NCBI RefSeq assembly: GCF_001642475.1 | Contig: NW_019174048.1 | Span: forward strand, 1-64,000 | DNA: 64,000 nucleotides | Direction of reading: 5' to 3' | Source: Fonsecaea monophora | Taxonomy: Eukaryota > Ascomycota > Eurotiomycetes > Chaetothyriales > Herpotrichiellaceae | Shown: in pieces, positions 46,152 to 57,455 of the stretch | How the letters are laid out: each line of letters starts with the position of its first letter | How positions within the stretch are numbered: the stretch's first letter is position 1 | Position numbers and translations under genes: made by a program | Notes under the pieces: generated by a model | What the model was told of the DNA's origin: nothing | What the model saw: only the letters and a program-made list of their open reading frames with translations | Database searches by the model: none

Positions 46152-47862
46152 TGGGCACTAGGCGAATAGAGTGCAGTAGAGGAAGTTGTGCATAGAACCC
46201 CACAAGTCCATACTGGCGCTGGAGCCTGGCCGGCTGATGATGCTTCACTAGAATGGAATACTCGAAGGGTTGGAAGTTTGATATGGAGTATTGGGCTAAT
46301 GATGATGGACTCGACTTTCACAAACAATAGCACCAGGTTTTCCAATGGGCTGCAAGTAGATTCCATTACCCCTATGGCAATCAAGAAACGAGCAGCTGTT
46401 CTCTTCTGTTCACCCCAATCTCTGTATGTCCAGCATCCCTTCCACATACTTCCCACCTATCTGTGGCATCCAGGGGTTTCTGCCCTTGTCCAACCTCATG
46501 CCTCATCTGCTCCGCAGCCTTTTTGGGACCCTGCTTCATAGGGTAGGAGCCTTGAGCTTCGTCTTGAACACCCTCTGCACCGCCCTGCTCAGCCGGCTGC
46601 TACACTAGTAGTGTCTTGGGAGACATGACCTGTGGCTCTTGTCTCGTATATGTTCTTATCTTGAGAAGCCCAGATTGGGGGTTGGTCTTTGCCACGTTTG
46701 AGGCGTTGGGTGCATCACCTTCCGTGGTGGTGGCCGCGATCGAGTGATGTAAGGGGCTGTATAGGGTATAGAGTGAGTCGAATGTCTCAATGGACAGAGC
46801 CGTATCTTCGGGTGGCGGCGCTCACTGAATTTCTTCTGTCGGGTCTGTCCAGGTGCCAGGCGCAGGTGAGGCGCTGGTAGGTCATGTGCCACCCTTGGAA
46901 GCGAGGAAAGGGTCTTCATGTTAGCAACTAGGGATGCCCAGTACTTTGTGCTTGTAGATGGGAGTAACCTGTGTGTTAGCAATACCCACGACACCCACGA
47001 CTTGTCTTCAAACAGCCCGAACGAGATCGTCTTCTGGACCGTCACTCTCTTCATTGCAGTCAGGATGATGATCACCTGCCACCATCGTTAGCTCTAGAAG
47101 TATCAAAGGAATCCACGCTTCAGCGCTGGTTGCATGCCCATATCTAGATGAGATCAAGAAGCGACAGGTACAAAGTGGCGGGAGCTAGATCCGGGGGGCG
47201 CAACGAAGTCGAGTGGAGCACAAGTGCCGAATGCTAATGAAACGTCGACCACGCATCTCGTGGACTCTTTGTCGACCGGGCTCCCTCGCCTCGGTTGGTC
47301 TGCTGGTATTGCACGAGGCGCACAAAGCTGAGGCAGCAGAGGCATTATCTGAGCAAACACGAGCTTACCACGTCGGCCGACACGAGGTCCCGAGACTGTG
47401 AGGTGAAGCTCCCAAGCCTGCGCCCCCCAATAACCAAAACGGAAATGAGTTGTGCCTGAGCTGTTGAAACATCAGGTGATGTTTACCGATCGCCATTGCT
47501 CTTCTCGCATAAGCTCGTCCCGCCCGGAAAGTCTCATCATGCGTTACCGAAGGAGGGTGACATGGATCCTGTGTGTACCAGGTACTTTGTATCTTGCAGC
47601 TCAAAGGCTTGGTTCGTAGCTCTTTGTGGCTCCTGACGCTGGGGCGACGTCACCGCCAGCCGTATCGCTTCGTTGTCCAATTTTCTCATTTGTGCTCACT
47701 GCCTCACTGTGATATCGACGATTCACTGGTGAAATCGATCGCTGTGACTGAATATAAACCAGGACATCCTCCCTCCCTGCGGCAGATTGTACCTCTACCA
47801 AAACATTTTCGAAAATCAAACTTGAACATACACCTTGGCAAATATATCAAGGCTGTCTCACT
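46152..47862. other. Intergenic, no gene recognised
   Basis: A 1.7-kb spacer. Minus-strand frames (for example 46656-47075, 47704-48027) overlap real genes or lack motifs. The right end is the promoter of the CCG-9-like gene. Confidence 0.45.
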
Positions 47863-50230
47863 ATGGGTGACCCAGGCAGAAGCTTCAGCACCCAAATTCA
47901 CCACGACTTCCAAGGCAAATGGGGCATCAAGCGCCGCCGCAGTCGAGCACTGAGCTTCAGACTCCCCGATCGCTTCGACATCGGGACTACTCTGAGTGTA
48001 AGTGCCGCTGGTCCATTGCTGCCTCAAGAGTTCAGGCCATTTCTAACCTCTCCCGTACAGGAGTACTGGGCTGGCCTGGCCATTGAAGAAGAAAGCGATG
48101 GAGCACTCAAGATTGGAATTGCAATCCATGACGGAACGTATGGCATCGACTTCGCTGTCCACCGTATATCCCTGGACCCCGAGGAAGAGCGTGAGGGGAG
48201 CGGAGATGGGGATTGGATTGCAGACCACGTCGTTGAGGAGCTATCCAACTACCGGAGGCAACACGAGTGCAAAATTCTTGGTGTCGGCGTCATTGGCGAC
48301 GTGCACGCGAAGAGCCCAAATTTGTGCTCGAGGCTGTGGTCCGAGTTGGACATTGTGCCCATGTTGGTCACGTCCAACCCACTTGTCCAGGCTGGCAACC
48401 CGCGGGCAAGAGCTCAACGAGTGGACGAGGTTGCCGACTCGGCAGCAAGGAAGTGTCTTGCGTAAGTTATAGCCCTCTCACCGCCGGTGACTCAGCAATA
48501 ACTTTGGTCAGGCTATATGCTCCAACAAAGCAACCGCGTTTGTCGATTAGCTTCCAGAACCAGGTCGAGGTCGATCTAGGTGGAACTATTCAGCTCACCA
48601 CCATCGACGACTACAAAGCATCCGTCCGGGAGCCGACCTGGCGCGCTGTGCAGAAACACATCAAAGATGTGGTCGACCGCAAACTCAGAGTTGTTTTCTT
48701 CAGCGCGACACCTCAGGGAGGCGGAGTTGCCTTGATGCGGCACGCTCTGCTCCGATTCCTGAGACTCTACAATGTGAATGTCGAGTGGTACGTCCTGACC
48801 CTATCTCTTCTGTTGACGAGCGCTGTTCTTACCGTGGATTTTATCTAGGTTTGTGCCCAAACCCAGACCCGACGTTTTCCGAATCACCAAAACAAACCAC
48901 AATATCCTACAGGGTGCTGTACCTCCCGAAATCCGAACAACGGATGAGCAGTTGATCAAGATCAAAGAGTGGATCGTTGACAATGCGGAACGATATTGGC
49001 TCGGCGAAGGAGGACCACTTCTTGCGCCCAAGGATGGTGGTGCGGATGTCATCATCATCGACGACCCTCAGATGCCTGAGCTCATCCCCATTGCCAAAAA
49101 GATGGCGCCAGACCGACCGATCATCTTCCGATGCCATATCGAAGTCAGAGACGACCTAGTACTTGAGAACGGAAGTGCCGCACAGCATGTTTGGCGCAAT
49201 ATGTGGTCAAGCATTCAACACGCCGACGTCTTTCTGAGCCATCCGGTTCGGTCATTTGTTCCCCCTGATGTTCGCAAAGAGACCTTGGGCTGGCTCCCGG
49301 CAACCACCGACTGGTGAGTATATTATCGAGCACTGAGCTTTTTCGACAAATCTGACCGATACCATCTAGGCTTGACGGTCTCAACAAACACATGGACGAC
49401 TGGGATTTGCAGTATTACTTGCACGTTCTCCGGCAGGTTTGTCAAGCTCAGAGCCTTCCGCAGCTTGCATACCCAGCACGGGGATACTTCACACAAGTTG
49501 CGCGGTTTGACCCTTCCAAGGGAATTCCCGATGTCATCAGGAGCTACGCCAAGTTCCGCCATATGGTGCAAGACAGACCTTTGGAGCAAATCCACCAGTT
49601 GGTGCTCTGTGGACATGGTTCTGTGGACGACCCTGACGCGACGCTGATCTATGAGCAGACCATGGACTTGATTCTCACCGAATTTCCCGATTTGGTCGAA
49701 GATATCATTGTTGTGCGTCTGGGCCCAAGTGACCAGATCTTGAACGCCATCATGTCACTTTGCACTGTCGCCCTCCAGCTATCAACCCGCGAAGGATTCG
49801 AGGTCAAGGTGTCAGAGGCCTTGCACAAGGTGAATCATATGTGGTATGCTATTCTGGAGTATTGCTAACATGCCGATAGGGAAAACCAATCATTGCGACC
49901 CTCGCTGGAGGCATTCCACTTCAAGTCGAAGACGGTAAGAGCGGTTACCTTGTCCAACGTGGCGACCACGACGCCGTTGCGAAGCATCTATACAATCTGG
50001 TCAATGACAGGGAACTGTATGGTCGCATGAGCGAATACGCGCGGACACATGTCAGTGACGAAGTGCACACGGTTGGAAACGCCCTCAGCTGGATGTACCT
50101 CGCTTCAAGCGTTGCGGGCGGAAAGTCATTCCAACCAAACGAGAGATGGATCAACGATTTGGCCCGGGAAGCAGCTGGAGAGCCATACAAAGATGACGAG
50201 CCGCAGTTACCACGACACCTCTCCACCTGA
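47863..50230 (+). CDS. ccg-9: Trehalose phosphorylase/synthase-like GT4 enzyme (CCG-9 family)
   Basis: Five exons fit: 47863-48461, 48512-48787, 48849-49313, 49370-49829 and 49880-50230, giving 716 aa. The N-terminal region (YWAGLAIEEESDGALKIGIAIHDGTYGIDFAVH) is specific to the fungal CCG-9 trehalose phosphorylase group. The GT4 part shows LRVVFFSATPQGGGVALMRHALLRFLRLYNVNVEWFVPKP, PIIFRCHIEVR, VARFDPSKGIPDVI, and the C-terminal nucleotide-sugar motif STREGFEVKVSEAL, with its Glu pair, then GKPIIATLAGGIPLQVEDGKSGYLV. The reaction is reversible phosphorolysis or synthesis of trehalose. The Neurospora gene is clock-controlled and affects conidiation. All four introns (50-61 nt) have GT donors and CAG or TAG acceptors and keep frame. 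The start at 47863 (MGDPGRS) is the best choice, but a downstream start cannot be excluded. Confidence 0.92.
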
Positions 50231-50974
50231 TGGACGAGTCGATGTTCTGGGGATGGGCGGGCGTTACGGGCGTGCCTTTCAATTTTCCCTTTATCATCTC
50301 CTCACTCATTCAACTTTCACGTTCTGAGACAGAATGCAATAATTTCCTCATTTCGCCAACCGGATGGTAGGTGGAGGCAAATACATTGGGCTTTGCAAGT
50401 CCCTCTGAGAGAACAAGAGCAAGAATAGAGAGCACAAGAGAAAGAAGAGCAAGATCTAGAGAAGACAAGAGATTAAGAGAAAGAGATAGAGCGGACAACG
50501 AGGCCTGGGAGCATTGGTAGGCTTCTCGATACACGGTGCAGTTCAAGCCTGCTGGGACCTGATACATCCGAGTCGAATGGCGATCGACGGGGCCACAATG
50601 ATCCTCGTTGTGGTGACATACTCAGATTATGGGCCAATGATACACTTATGTACAAACACGTGGTAGAAATTATATAGTATGAGTAACTGCTCAGCAATCC
50701 CCCTCTGCAGCCTTTGCTAGTTGTGGACATGTACTGGTACTTACTTGTCCACATGTCAATTCTTTCTTCCGGTTCAGCCGGCCCATTGATCAATGTTCCA
50801 ATGTTCTGCGTCTCTCAGCAGATGTTAAACTTGCCCCGCGTTTCCTCTGTTTTTTGTTTAGTTCTGTTCCTCCCGCACTGAAACCACCCCTTCGTTTGCA
50901 AAAGACGGTACGCTACGATTGCCGACTAAATCTTAGAATTATAGCCTATATTCCCGTCCAAGCCAGCGGCAACA
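50231..50974. other. Intergenic with purine-rich tract
   Basis: A 744-bp spacer between two plus-strand genes. It contains a long A/G-rich tract (50402-50497) and otherwise nothing recognised. Confidence 0.5.
50402..50497. repeat. Purine-rich low-complexity tract
   Basis: About 95 bases are almost all A and G on the plus strand (repeated AGAGAA, AAGAGC units). It lies in the 3' flank of the CCG-9-like gene. Confidence 0.6.
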
Positions 50975-51697
50975 ATGTATCGCAAGCGCAACGGATCTCT
51001 TGGCTTCTCCTTCACGCGCTTCGCCCATGCCGCCGTTCCTAATTTCTTCGCAGATGAGACCCCTACCCGCATAGGTGACCTGACGGGCTACCGTCGGGAC
51101 ATGTGCTACATGCACCAGATCGCCTCTGCGAACCCCTACGTGCTTGATGAGCGATCCTTCTACGTCGCCGGCGTCGTCGACTCCGAGAGCGTGAGCAAGA
51201 AAGTCTACGCCAAGCTGAAAAAGAACGAGATCTTGATGGAGGACGGACTGGTGGACACGCACAGGATCGGGCCCAAGTTCCCTCACCAGCTGGCCCTGTT
51301 GAATATCTATAGGCAGAAGGAACTGGTCGGGATGCTGTTCTGGTGGGAGGAAGAGTGCCAGCGTCTGCGCAAGTTGGACGGCGAGGAGAAGGAGCTCGAC
51401 GGCCTGATCTCCGAGTCGGAGGTGAAGTTGACCAGCACGGACGAAGATGGCGCAGAGAGACAGGCCGTGAAGCAGACTCTAGACCAGCTGAAGTTCGCGA
51501 GGGAGCGGGTCAGGATGAAGCGGAGACAGAGACCCAGTCAGCGAGATCCAGATGTCGAGGCGGACAAGGACGATATCATGATGGCCTTTCACGGACGGAG
51601 CAAGAGTGTCCCGAACGTTGGTGTCGGCGGGGTGGTCGCTGGTCCGGTCGCGCCGATACAACGGGGGCAACCGCCGCAGTATTTTCCTGGTTCTTGA
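50975..51697 (+). CDS. Conserved fungal hypothetical protein with coiled coil
   Basis: A single exon of 240 aa from ATG 50975 in good context (AACAATG). The N-terminal 110 residues look globular (GFSFTRFAHAAVPNFFADETPTRIGDLTGYRRDMCYMHQIA). They are followed by a charged helical stretch, about 117-190 (FWWEEECQRLRKLDGEEKELDG, LDQLKFARERVRMKRRQR), that should form a coiled coil. The tail is Gly/Val/Pro-rich. I do not recognise a domain or function. It lies 3 kb to the left of the UstYa gene on the opposite strand. Membership in that locus is not supported. Confidence 0.75.
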   Translation: MYRKRNGSLGFSFTRFAHAAVPNFFADETPTRIGDLTGYRRDMCYMHQIASANPYVLDERSFYVAGVVDSESVSKKVYAKLKKNEILMEDGLVDTHRIGPKFPHQLALLNIYRQKELVGMLFWWEEECQRLRKLDGEEKELDGLISESEVKLTSTDEDGAERQAVKQTLDQLKFARERVRMKRRQRPSQRDPDVEADKDDIMMAFHGRSKSVPNVGVGGVVAGPVAPIQRGQPPQYFPGS

Positions 51698-52684
51698 AGA
51701 AATCTTCAAGATGTTGATTAATGACGCCGTTCGACCTTGGCACGCACGCCGTCTCCACCTGGTACGAAGAGTATGGAAATTCGAAACATGGCCCGCACTT
51801 CCCAATCGGTGGTAACAGCGACCTTTGTCCCGGCAGATCCGAGAGGCTGAAGGAGTTCCCTGGCCCAAATGAGTTATGTATCCCGGATCCCTGGCGACCT
51901 TACTATGGTTGTGCTGCTCTGTCCGACGACAATAACAAGCCGCGGCACGAATATTGTGGTTCGATGCTTGTGGTGATGCTTCGAAGGAGATGGGGTGGTC
52001 TCGCTTCAAAATCAGGCGGAAGTCGTTGTCTGGATCGATCAGAGAGCAGAAGATGCTCCTCCTACAAACCTCACATTTCACCTGGTCAGTGATTTCGACA
52101 TGCGAGGTTATATGAAACTCTTCAGTTCTCTGATTGACTCCGTCGCTCAGGCTTCTAAAGGGGGCAAAAGAACGTCCGCCGTGAACAACTCCCTGCACGA
52201 AGAATCCTCGAGATGGCATTCACCATGTGCGTCGACGGGACCTGAAGCGACAGATACCAGGGCTTCGGTGACAACAAAGGCACGCAATGCAGCTGGCAGT
52301 AGCTCAATGTCTCCAGTGAAACCGAGTCTCGATGCAGCTCTGAGACCGAGTCCTGGTTCACACGCTCCGACAGTCGGGCATACTTTAAGCGCAAGCAGCG
52401 TCTGTCGAGCCGCCACTCTTCCTCTCGATCTACTTCCCTTTACAGAACTATAATCCAGTCCACAAAGCGAATTAGCTCGACCCAGAGCATCGAAGAAGTC
52501 TCACGGCCAAAGCGAAATTGAAGATAGACTGATTACAGTTTTATAGAGAAGACACAGCATATTCGGGGCATGTTTGGACCACCAGTGGGGATTGTATCCT
52601 CGAATCAATGAATTTTATTGACGACCAGCTAATAATTGCAACACCTCGCCCTTGCCCGCTCACTCCGATCTGAAGATACCTCTC
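51698..52684. other. Intergenic, uncertain frames only
   Basis: Two overlapping plus-strand frames (51721-52092, 51995-52453) and a long minus-strand frame (51479-52219) occur, but none shows a domain, and the minus one overlaps a better gene. A small or decayed gene cannot be excluded. Confidence 0.4.
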
Positions 52685-53780
52685 TTAGGGCGGCAACTTC
52701 GTGGTGGGATTCAGGTACGGTCCGAGGTAGATATGGTCATCGGCCCAGTCCATCAGCTTGTCCCAATCGCCACAGACGTGGGTGTTGTTCGCGCTGAAGG
52801 GGCCCAGAATGCCCTCGAAGCGCCGCTCCAGCGTCGGGTCCGCGTAGCACATGACCGACTGTCGCAGGTACTCGGTGCAGTGGAACATGTGGTCGGCGGT
52901 CAACTCGTCGGGCACGATGCCGCGGACCGAATAGTCAACAGCCCACTGGAGGAGCCACTGTCAAAACAATCAAGGTTAGCAAACATGATGATACAACCAT
53001 CAAAGGTGTGCTAGGAAAGCATCGGCGGATTAACGGGACAAGACATACCACGCAGTGCAGTTGATGGTATCCGGCAACGCCGTAAAACTCGCCGGGCATG
53101 CTGTCGAATGCCACGCGCCCGTGACGTGCTCGATGTAGGATCTCGTGCCACGCAGGGTAGGCCTTTTCCTTGGACCCCATGAACGACTCGTTGCGCTGGA
53201 AGAGGACCGTCTTTTTCGTGACTGGAAAGAATCGAAAATGTTAGCGGGGCCAACACCATATAACGAGCACTCTGCAGGTTACTGGATTTACCGAAGAGGA
53301 AAGAGGAAAGCGGATGGTGGAGTCTCGACAAAACCCAGAAACGCAGGCAAACATACATTCAGGTCCTAGGATCGGAGGCATCACGCCTGGCGTGTGGATG
53401 ACTTCAGCCTTGGCCTCGGGGACATGGCGAAAGACGTCCTTGGGCGTGACGCTGAGCTTGACCACGGCGATGGTCAGCGCGGCGCACAGGATCGAGAGCA
53501 CGCCGATACACCCCAGCAGCAGTCGCTGGGTCCTGTGGGCGCGGTGGTCGCGCATCAGATAGCCGCCGCTGGCGTCATCTTCCTCGTCGTCATCGCCGCC
53601 CGCGTGCTTGCGCCGCAGGAGGTTCGCCAGGGCCGAGGACGCAGGGTGGAGGGTGTGGTGCCGGCGCGGCTTCTCGTTTATGAGAGAAGAGGAATCCAGC
53701 GATGAGGGCGACGAGGGAGAGAGATGCTGCTTGACGAGCGTGTCGTCGGAAGATCTGGGTGAGTACTCTGACGGTGGCAT
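52685..53780 (-). CDS. UstYa-like (DUF3328) oxidase, probable RiPP-tailoring enzyme
   Basis: Three exons fit: 53780-53357, 53221-53049 and 52957-52685, giving 289 aa. A cytosolic Ser-rich N terminus (about 100 residues) precedes a single membrane helix (LLLGCIGVLSILCAALTIAVVKL). After it come LFQRNESFMGSKEKAYPAWHEIL and AVAGYHQLHC-type GVAGYHQLHC (first HxxHC), then DHMFHCTEYLRQSVMCYADPTLE (second HxxHC). The two HxxHC motifs define the UstYa family, which performs oxidative cyclisation or chlorination, notably ether crosslinks on Tyr in ustiloxin, phomopsin and asperipin-type peptides. Introns are 135 and 91 nt, longer than elsewhere in this window. It lies on the same strand as, and 970 bp downstream of, a repeat-core secreted precursor. 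This suggests it matures that peptide, which is inference. Confidence 0.93.
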
Positions 53781-54750
53781 TTGGAGTCCCGAACCAACAA
53801 AGGGAGGTATAGTTGAAGGAGGTCCAGTCCGTCAGCAGCCACAAGGTTGGAGAAGCGGGAAGACAGCGACAGAAATATGGGGAGAGGAGATAGAGGAAGA
53901 GAGAGAGAAAGAGATGGAGAGAAAAGGCTCGGGTAGAGGAGGGTATATGTGCTGACAAAACGTGGGACGTGGCGGACTGGAAGTCAGTGGGGGATACGGG
54001 TTTTCTATACAGACCGCCCAGTTGTCTGACATGGACGGCAATGGAACATGGAGCGTGAGGGATATGATTGCGTGGAAGGAATCATCATGAGACCTGCCTC
54101 GAGCTGATACGGGCATTTATGGAGCATACATTCATCTATATTGGGAGGTTTCCTCCCTCCCTGTCTCCCACTTCCGGGGCCTACGAACATGTACAGCCAG
54201 CAAATCCCTCCCGCTCGCTACTGCTACCTCTTAATAGTACGTTACTACGTTGTACTTTACGTTATTAACCCCTTTTTAGCCAGCTCGTCAGGCTTTCTAC
54301 TTCACCGAGCGGACAGATTTCCCTTGGTTTGTTCTACGTTATGAGAGGCCTCCCCAGGACTGCTTGACAGGAAAAGTGGGGGGTCTGGGTCAATGGAATG
54401 CAATGGATATATCTACCTATCGATCTGCCTACTTACCCAAAGGACATGGATAGGTAGGTATGTAGGTATTTGCTTGCCAATCGCATGGATCCTTTTTTTC
54501 CCCACCCAATCCACACACACATCCAAAGCACAGAGACACAGAGGTTGATTCGTTAACATCTGTGGTTCAATGATTGTCCTGTTGCTGTTACTGTTCTTCT
54601 GAGAGCCAGAACAGAGTTCCCCTTCGCGTTCGCTGTGTCATCCGTCGTTGTCTCTCTCCGAATACTTCCGTCTCCCCCCTCGTCTCTCATCTCTCAACCA
54701 TGCGAGCAAAACCGGAGCCAGAGCTCTGTATGAGAGGCCTAGCTCTACCT
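53781..54750. promoter_or_regulatory. UstYa promoter / precursor 3' region
   Basis: The 970-bp spacer separates the precursor stop from the UstYa start on the minus strand. It holds a purine-rich tract near 53870-53940 and TAGGTAGG/TACC repeats near 54410-54475. No other gene is seen. Confidence 0.5.
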
Positions 54751-55422
54751 CTAGCGGCGTTTGGCAGTTGCGTGGTAGATGTCCATTTCCGGAGAGCGCT
54801 TTGCCGTAGCGTGGTAAATATCCATCTCCGGGGATCGTTTCGCTGTCGCGTGGTAGATGTCCATCTCTGGTGCTGGGGAGCGCTTAGCGGTAGCATGGTA
54901 GATGTCCATTTCTGGGGAGCGCTTTGCGGTCGCGTGGTAAATGTCCATCTCAGGCTTGGGGGAACGCTTTGCCGTAGCATGGTAAATGTCCATCTCCGGT
55001 GAGCGTTTAGCGGTGGCGTGATAGATGTCCATCTCTGGAGAACGCTTAGCAGTGGCATGGTAAATGTCCATTTCTGGTGAGCGTTTGGAGCGTTTGGCCG
55101 TAGCGTGATAAATGTCCATCTCGGGAGACCGCTTGGCTGTCGCGTGGTAGATATCCATTTCCGGAGATCTCTTTGCAGTAGCATGATAGATGTCCATCTC
55201 CGGGGATCTCTTTGCAGTAGCATGGTAGATGTCCATCTCGGGAGACCGCTTCGCAGCTCCCATGAGCGCCGCAGTGCGAGCCTCTAACACCCTCTGTCAG
55301 CACCCCATCCACAATCAACGCTCAAAACACTTACTCAAGGCATCCGGAGCCGGGGCTGTCGGCAAGGCCGAGGCCGATGCCGCAAGCAGCGTCAGGAGGG
55401 AGGTGACTTGCAAGAACTTCAT
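54751..55422 (-). CDS. Secreted Kex2-processed repeat precursor peptide (putative dikaritin-type RiPP precursor)
   Basis: Two exons, 55422-55335 and 55283-54751, give 206 aa. Exon 1 encodes a clear signal peptide (MKFLQVTSLLTLLAASASA, then LPTAPAPDAL). The 51-nt intron (GTAAGT...TTAG) leads into KARTAALMGAAKR. Twelve tandem units follow, each ending KR, with the core MDIYHATA identical in all twelve. Ten units read SPEMDIYHATA-KR, one SPKPEMDIYHATA-KR and one SPAPEMDIYHATA-KR. An extra SKR sits between units 4 and 5, and the protein ends KRR. KR is the Kex2 cleavage signal. The layout (signal peptide, KR-separated identical cores containing Tyr) is that of UstA/PhomA-type precursors, and a UstYa gene is adjacent. 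A secreted signalling peptide matured in pheromone style is the alternative, but no alpha-factor-like W..PGQ core is present. Core and product appear new to me; a database search is needed. Confidence 0.93.
54757..55245 (-). repeat. Twelve-copy 39-nt coding tandem array
   Basis: The array spans 163 codons: 12 units of 13 codons, two X-Pro dipeptide insertions and one SKR insertion. Units differ at many third codon positions (for example TAC/TAT for Tyr, GAC/GAT for Asp, ATC/ATT for Ile). The encoded core is nevertheless invariant. Confidence 0.95.
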
Positions 55423-57455
55423 GGTTGCTTGATGCGAGAATTCAACGAGACTGGTAGAGACTTGGGAGAAGAGAAGGTCCAAAAAATCTCAAGAGGCACG
55501 GGGTCGAGGTCCTCGTTTATATACCCCCTTCGGCGAGTGCAGTGTCGATTCTTGCAAAGCCTGACCTCTCGGACCATCGGCGATTGTTCGTCATACGGGT
55601 GGCCCCGCCACCGTGTAGAACCCATGGTTGATTGACGAGCATTTCCTGTTCTTGTCCTCTGGAAGATTCTCGCGTCCGTGTGGCAAGGTATCATTACACC
55701 CCATGCCCGGGTCAGGGCATTGGCCGTCGCTGGTCATCTCGGTGGATCGACGGAGCTGCGGTGCTTGTGATACCGGTATCAAGGAGGGTCGCATGCGTTA
55801 TGTACAGAAGCTGACCATGAGCTGAGAACGAGTGGCCACGCATATGCCCTTTGTGATGGAACAACATTCGTACCTCCTGGTTCGGGCAGGCGTGCAGAAT
55901 TACCCGGTTCAATCCACGTCGTATACAACATGAACCCATGTCGACATAGCCTGGCTCGAAATGTGTCTCACCGAGGTCAAAAGGAGCTCCGCGCGCCAAT
56001 GAACCACTCCATGTCATGCCTCTTGTCTGAATAGAGAGTCAGAATATGGAAAGTACTGAACATATCAGGACTAGACTCAGTTGATCAAGTGCACGGCGTG
56101 GAACGGTATTGGCCCAGCTCGGCAATCTAGCAGGTCACTTCAGCGACCAAACAACTGTTAAGCTCACACAAGCCTTGCCTCTCCACACTCTGTGAGGGGC
56201 CACAGGTGGTGCAGATCCCGGTGGATTGCACAAAAGGACCACAAATCTTCAGTCGATCACTAAGTTATGGTGACACGGGCTTAGCTGAGCCAGGCTAGCA
56301 GCAGCACATATCCAGGAACTCTGGGTGTATGCTTTGCATTAGTTGATGCAACGCAGAAGACGTGTACTCTCGAAGCACCGCTATCGTTGCTCAACCGTCG
56401 ATGCAGTGCTACCTTCGACTCCATGTCTGCGGGAAGAGCCTCAAGGACGCAGCCGAGGAGTCTCGAGGTGGCGGTGAGATTGCAGCTTGTCTGGTCGAGG
56501 GCCGATGGACTGCCTTACCATTCAATGGTTATTTAGGGGGCCTTGTAATGTGTTTCTCAATCATCAAGCATTTCATTGTACGATGCACAGCTGTGCATCT
56601 CCACAGGAAGGATTGTGGGGAACTTCTCTTGAGACTGAAGCTCTTGGGGTTGATTGGGAGAAGAACTTGTGGATCGAGACAGCAATGCCAAATCAAGGGA
56701 ATGAGCGGCGAGTAAAGGCATGGATTGGTGGGAAAGTCGCTTACAGCTAAGAGTCAGCATTTCCCCTAAACCATTGGCTTATTCTGTGTATCTGTGTCCT
56801 TGTCCTTGCAGGCGAATAAGTCACAGCTGCTTTATGCGAGACCTTAAACTCTTATAGGAAGGTGAGATTTGAATAGATGAGGCACGTCCCGGTGACATCT
56901 CCCGAAGCCCATGTCCACCAGATTACGAACGGAGGAGAGCGATACGATATTAGGGCGGTTGCGGCCCCAAGGGGGCAAAGGGCACGCGAGCAGCTGACGA
57001 AACCAAGTGGGTTCCAGGTTCCACTATTTAAAGGTTCTTTGGACCGACCATCATCCTTCGACTGTCGAGACACGTACCTTGATTGGAAAGCGTCATGATC
57101 CATCTCCATCTCGTACCACCTTGCTATCTCGCACCCCAAACCTCGTCGGATTCTCAGCTTGATGCTGGCAGATCGCCTCTGAAAGAATCGACCACGCATG
57201 AAATGTGCATGGAGGGCCTGACCCATACCTCGATACAACCGATGTTTTTGGGGCTGATATGATCCTAACATGGCGAGGATGTACACAGCTGACCCGTTGT
57301 CACATACACACCGACAACATACGACATACGACATGCTCCTCGGTGGAGTTGGGACGCCATAAAGCAACGACGCATGGACCCGACCCATCAGGTTTGACTC
57401 GCACACATATGGACTCTTCACCCAATATCAGTTTTGCCGCCATTACCTCAGAGAC
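55423..57455. other. Intergenic upstream of the precursor gene
   Basis: A 2.0-kb divergent region between the precursor and the kinase genes. A minus-strand 189-codon frame (56852-57421) and a plus-strand frame (56362-56715) show no motifs. No tailoring gene was found here. Confidence 0.45.
55516..55523 (-). promoter_or_regulatory. TATA box of the precursor gene
   Basis: On the minus strand TATATAAA lies about 94 bp upstream of the start codon at 55422, a usual distance for a strong, regulated fungal promoter. It is preceded by a G-run. Confidence 0.6.

Noticed and set aside
51479..52219. 246-codon minus-strand frame
   Set aside because: It overlaps the better-supported plus-strand gene at 50975-51697, is Arg/Ser/His-rich as shadow frames are, and shows no motif.
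54574..55002. Plus-strand frame with VDVHF/VNVHL repeats
   Set aside because: This is the antisense reading of the precursor array, not an independent gene.
54687..55223. 178-codon minus-strand frame made of Trp/Thr/Arg-rich repeats
   Set aside because: It is the out-of-frame shadow of the 39-nt tandem array; it has no signal peptide or Kex2 logic.
56852..57421. 189-codon minus-strand frame upstream of the kinase
   Set aside because: It was considered as a missing RiPP-tailoring gene, but no HxxHC, tyrosinase, P450 or membrane pattern is present, and its composition is shadow-like.
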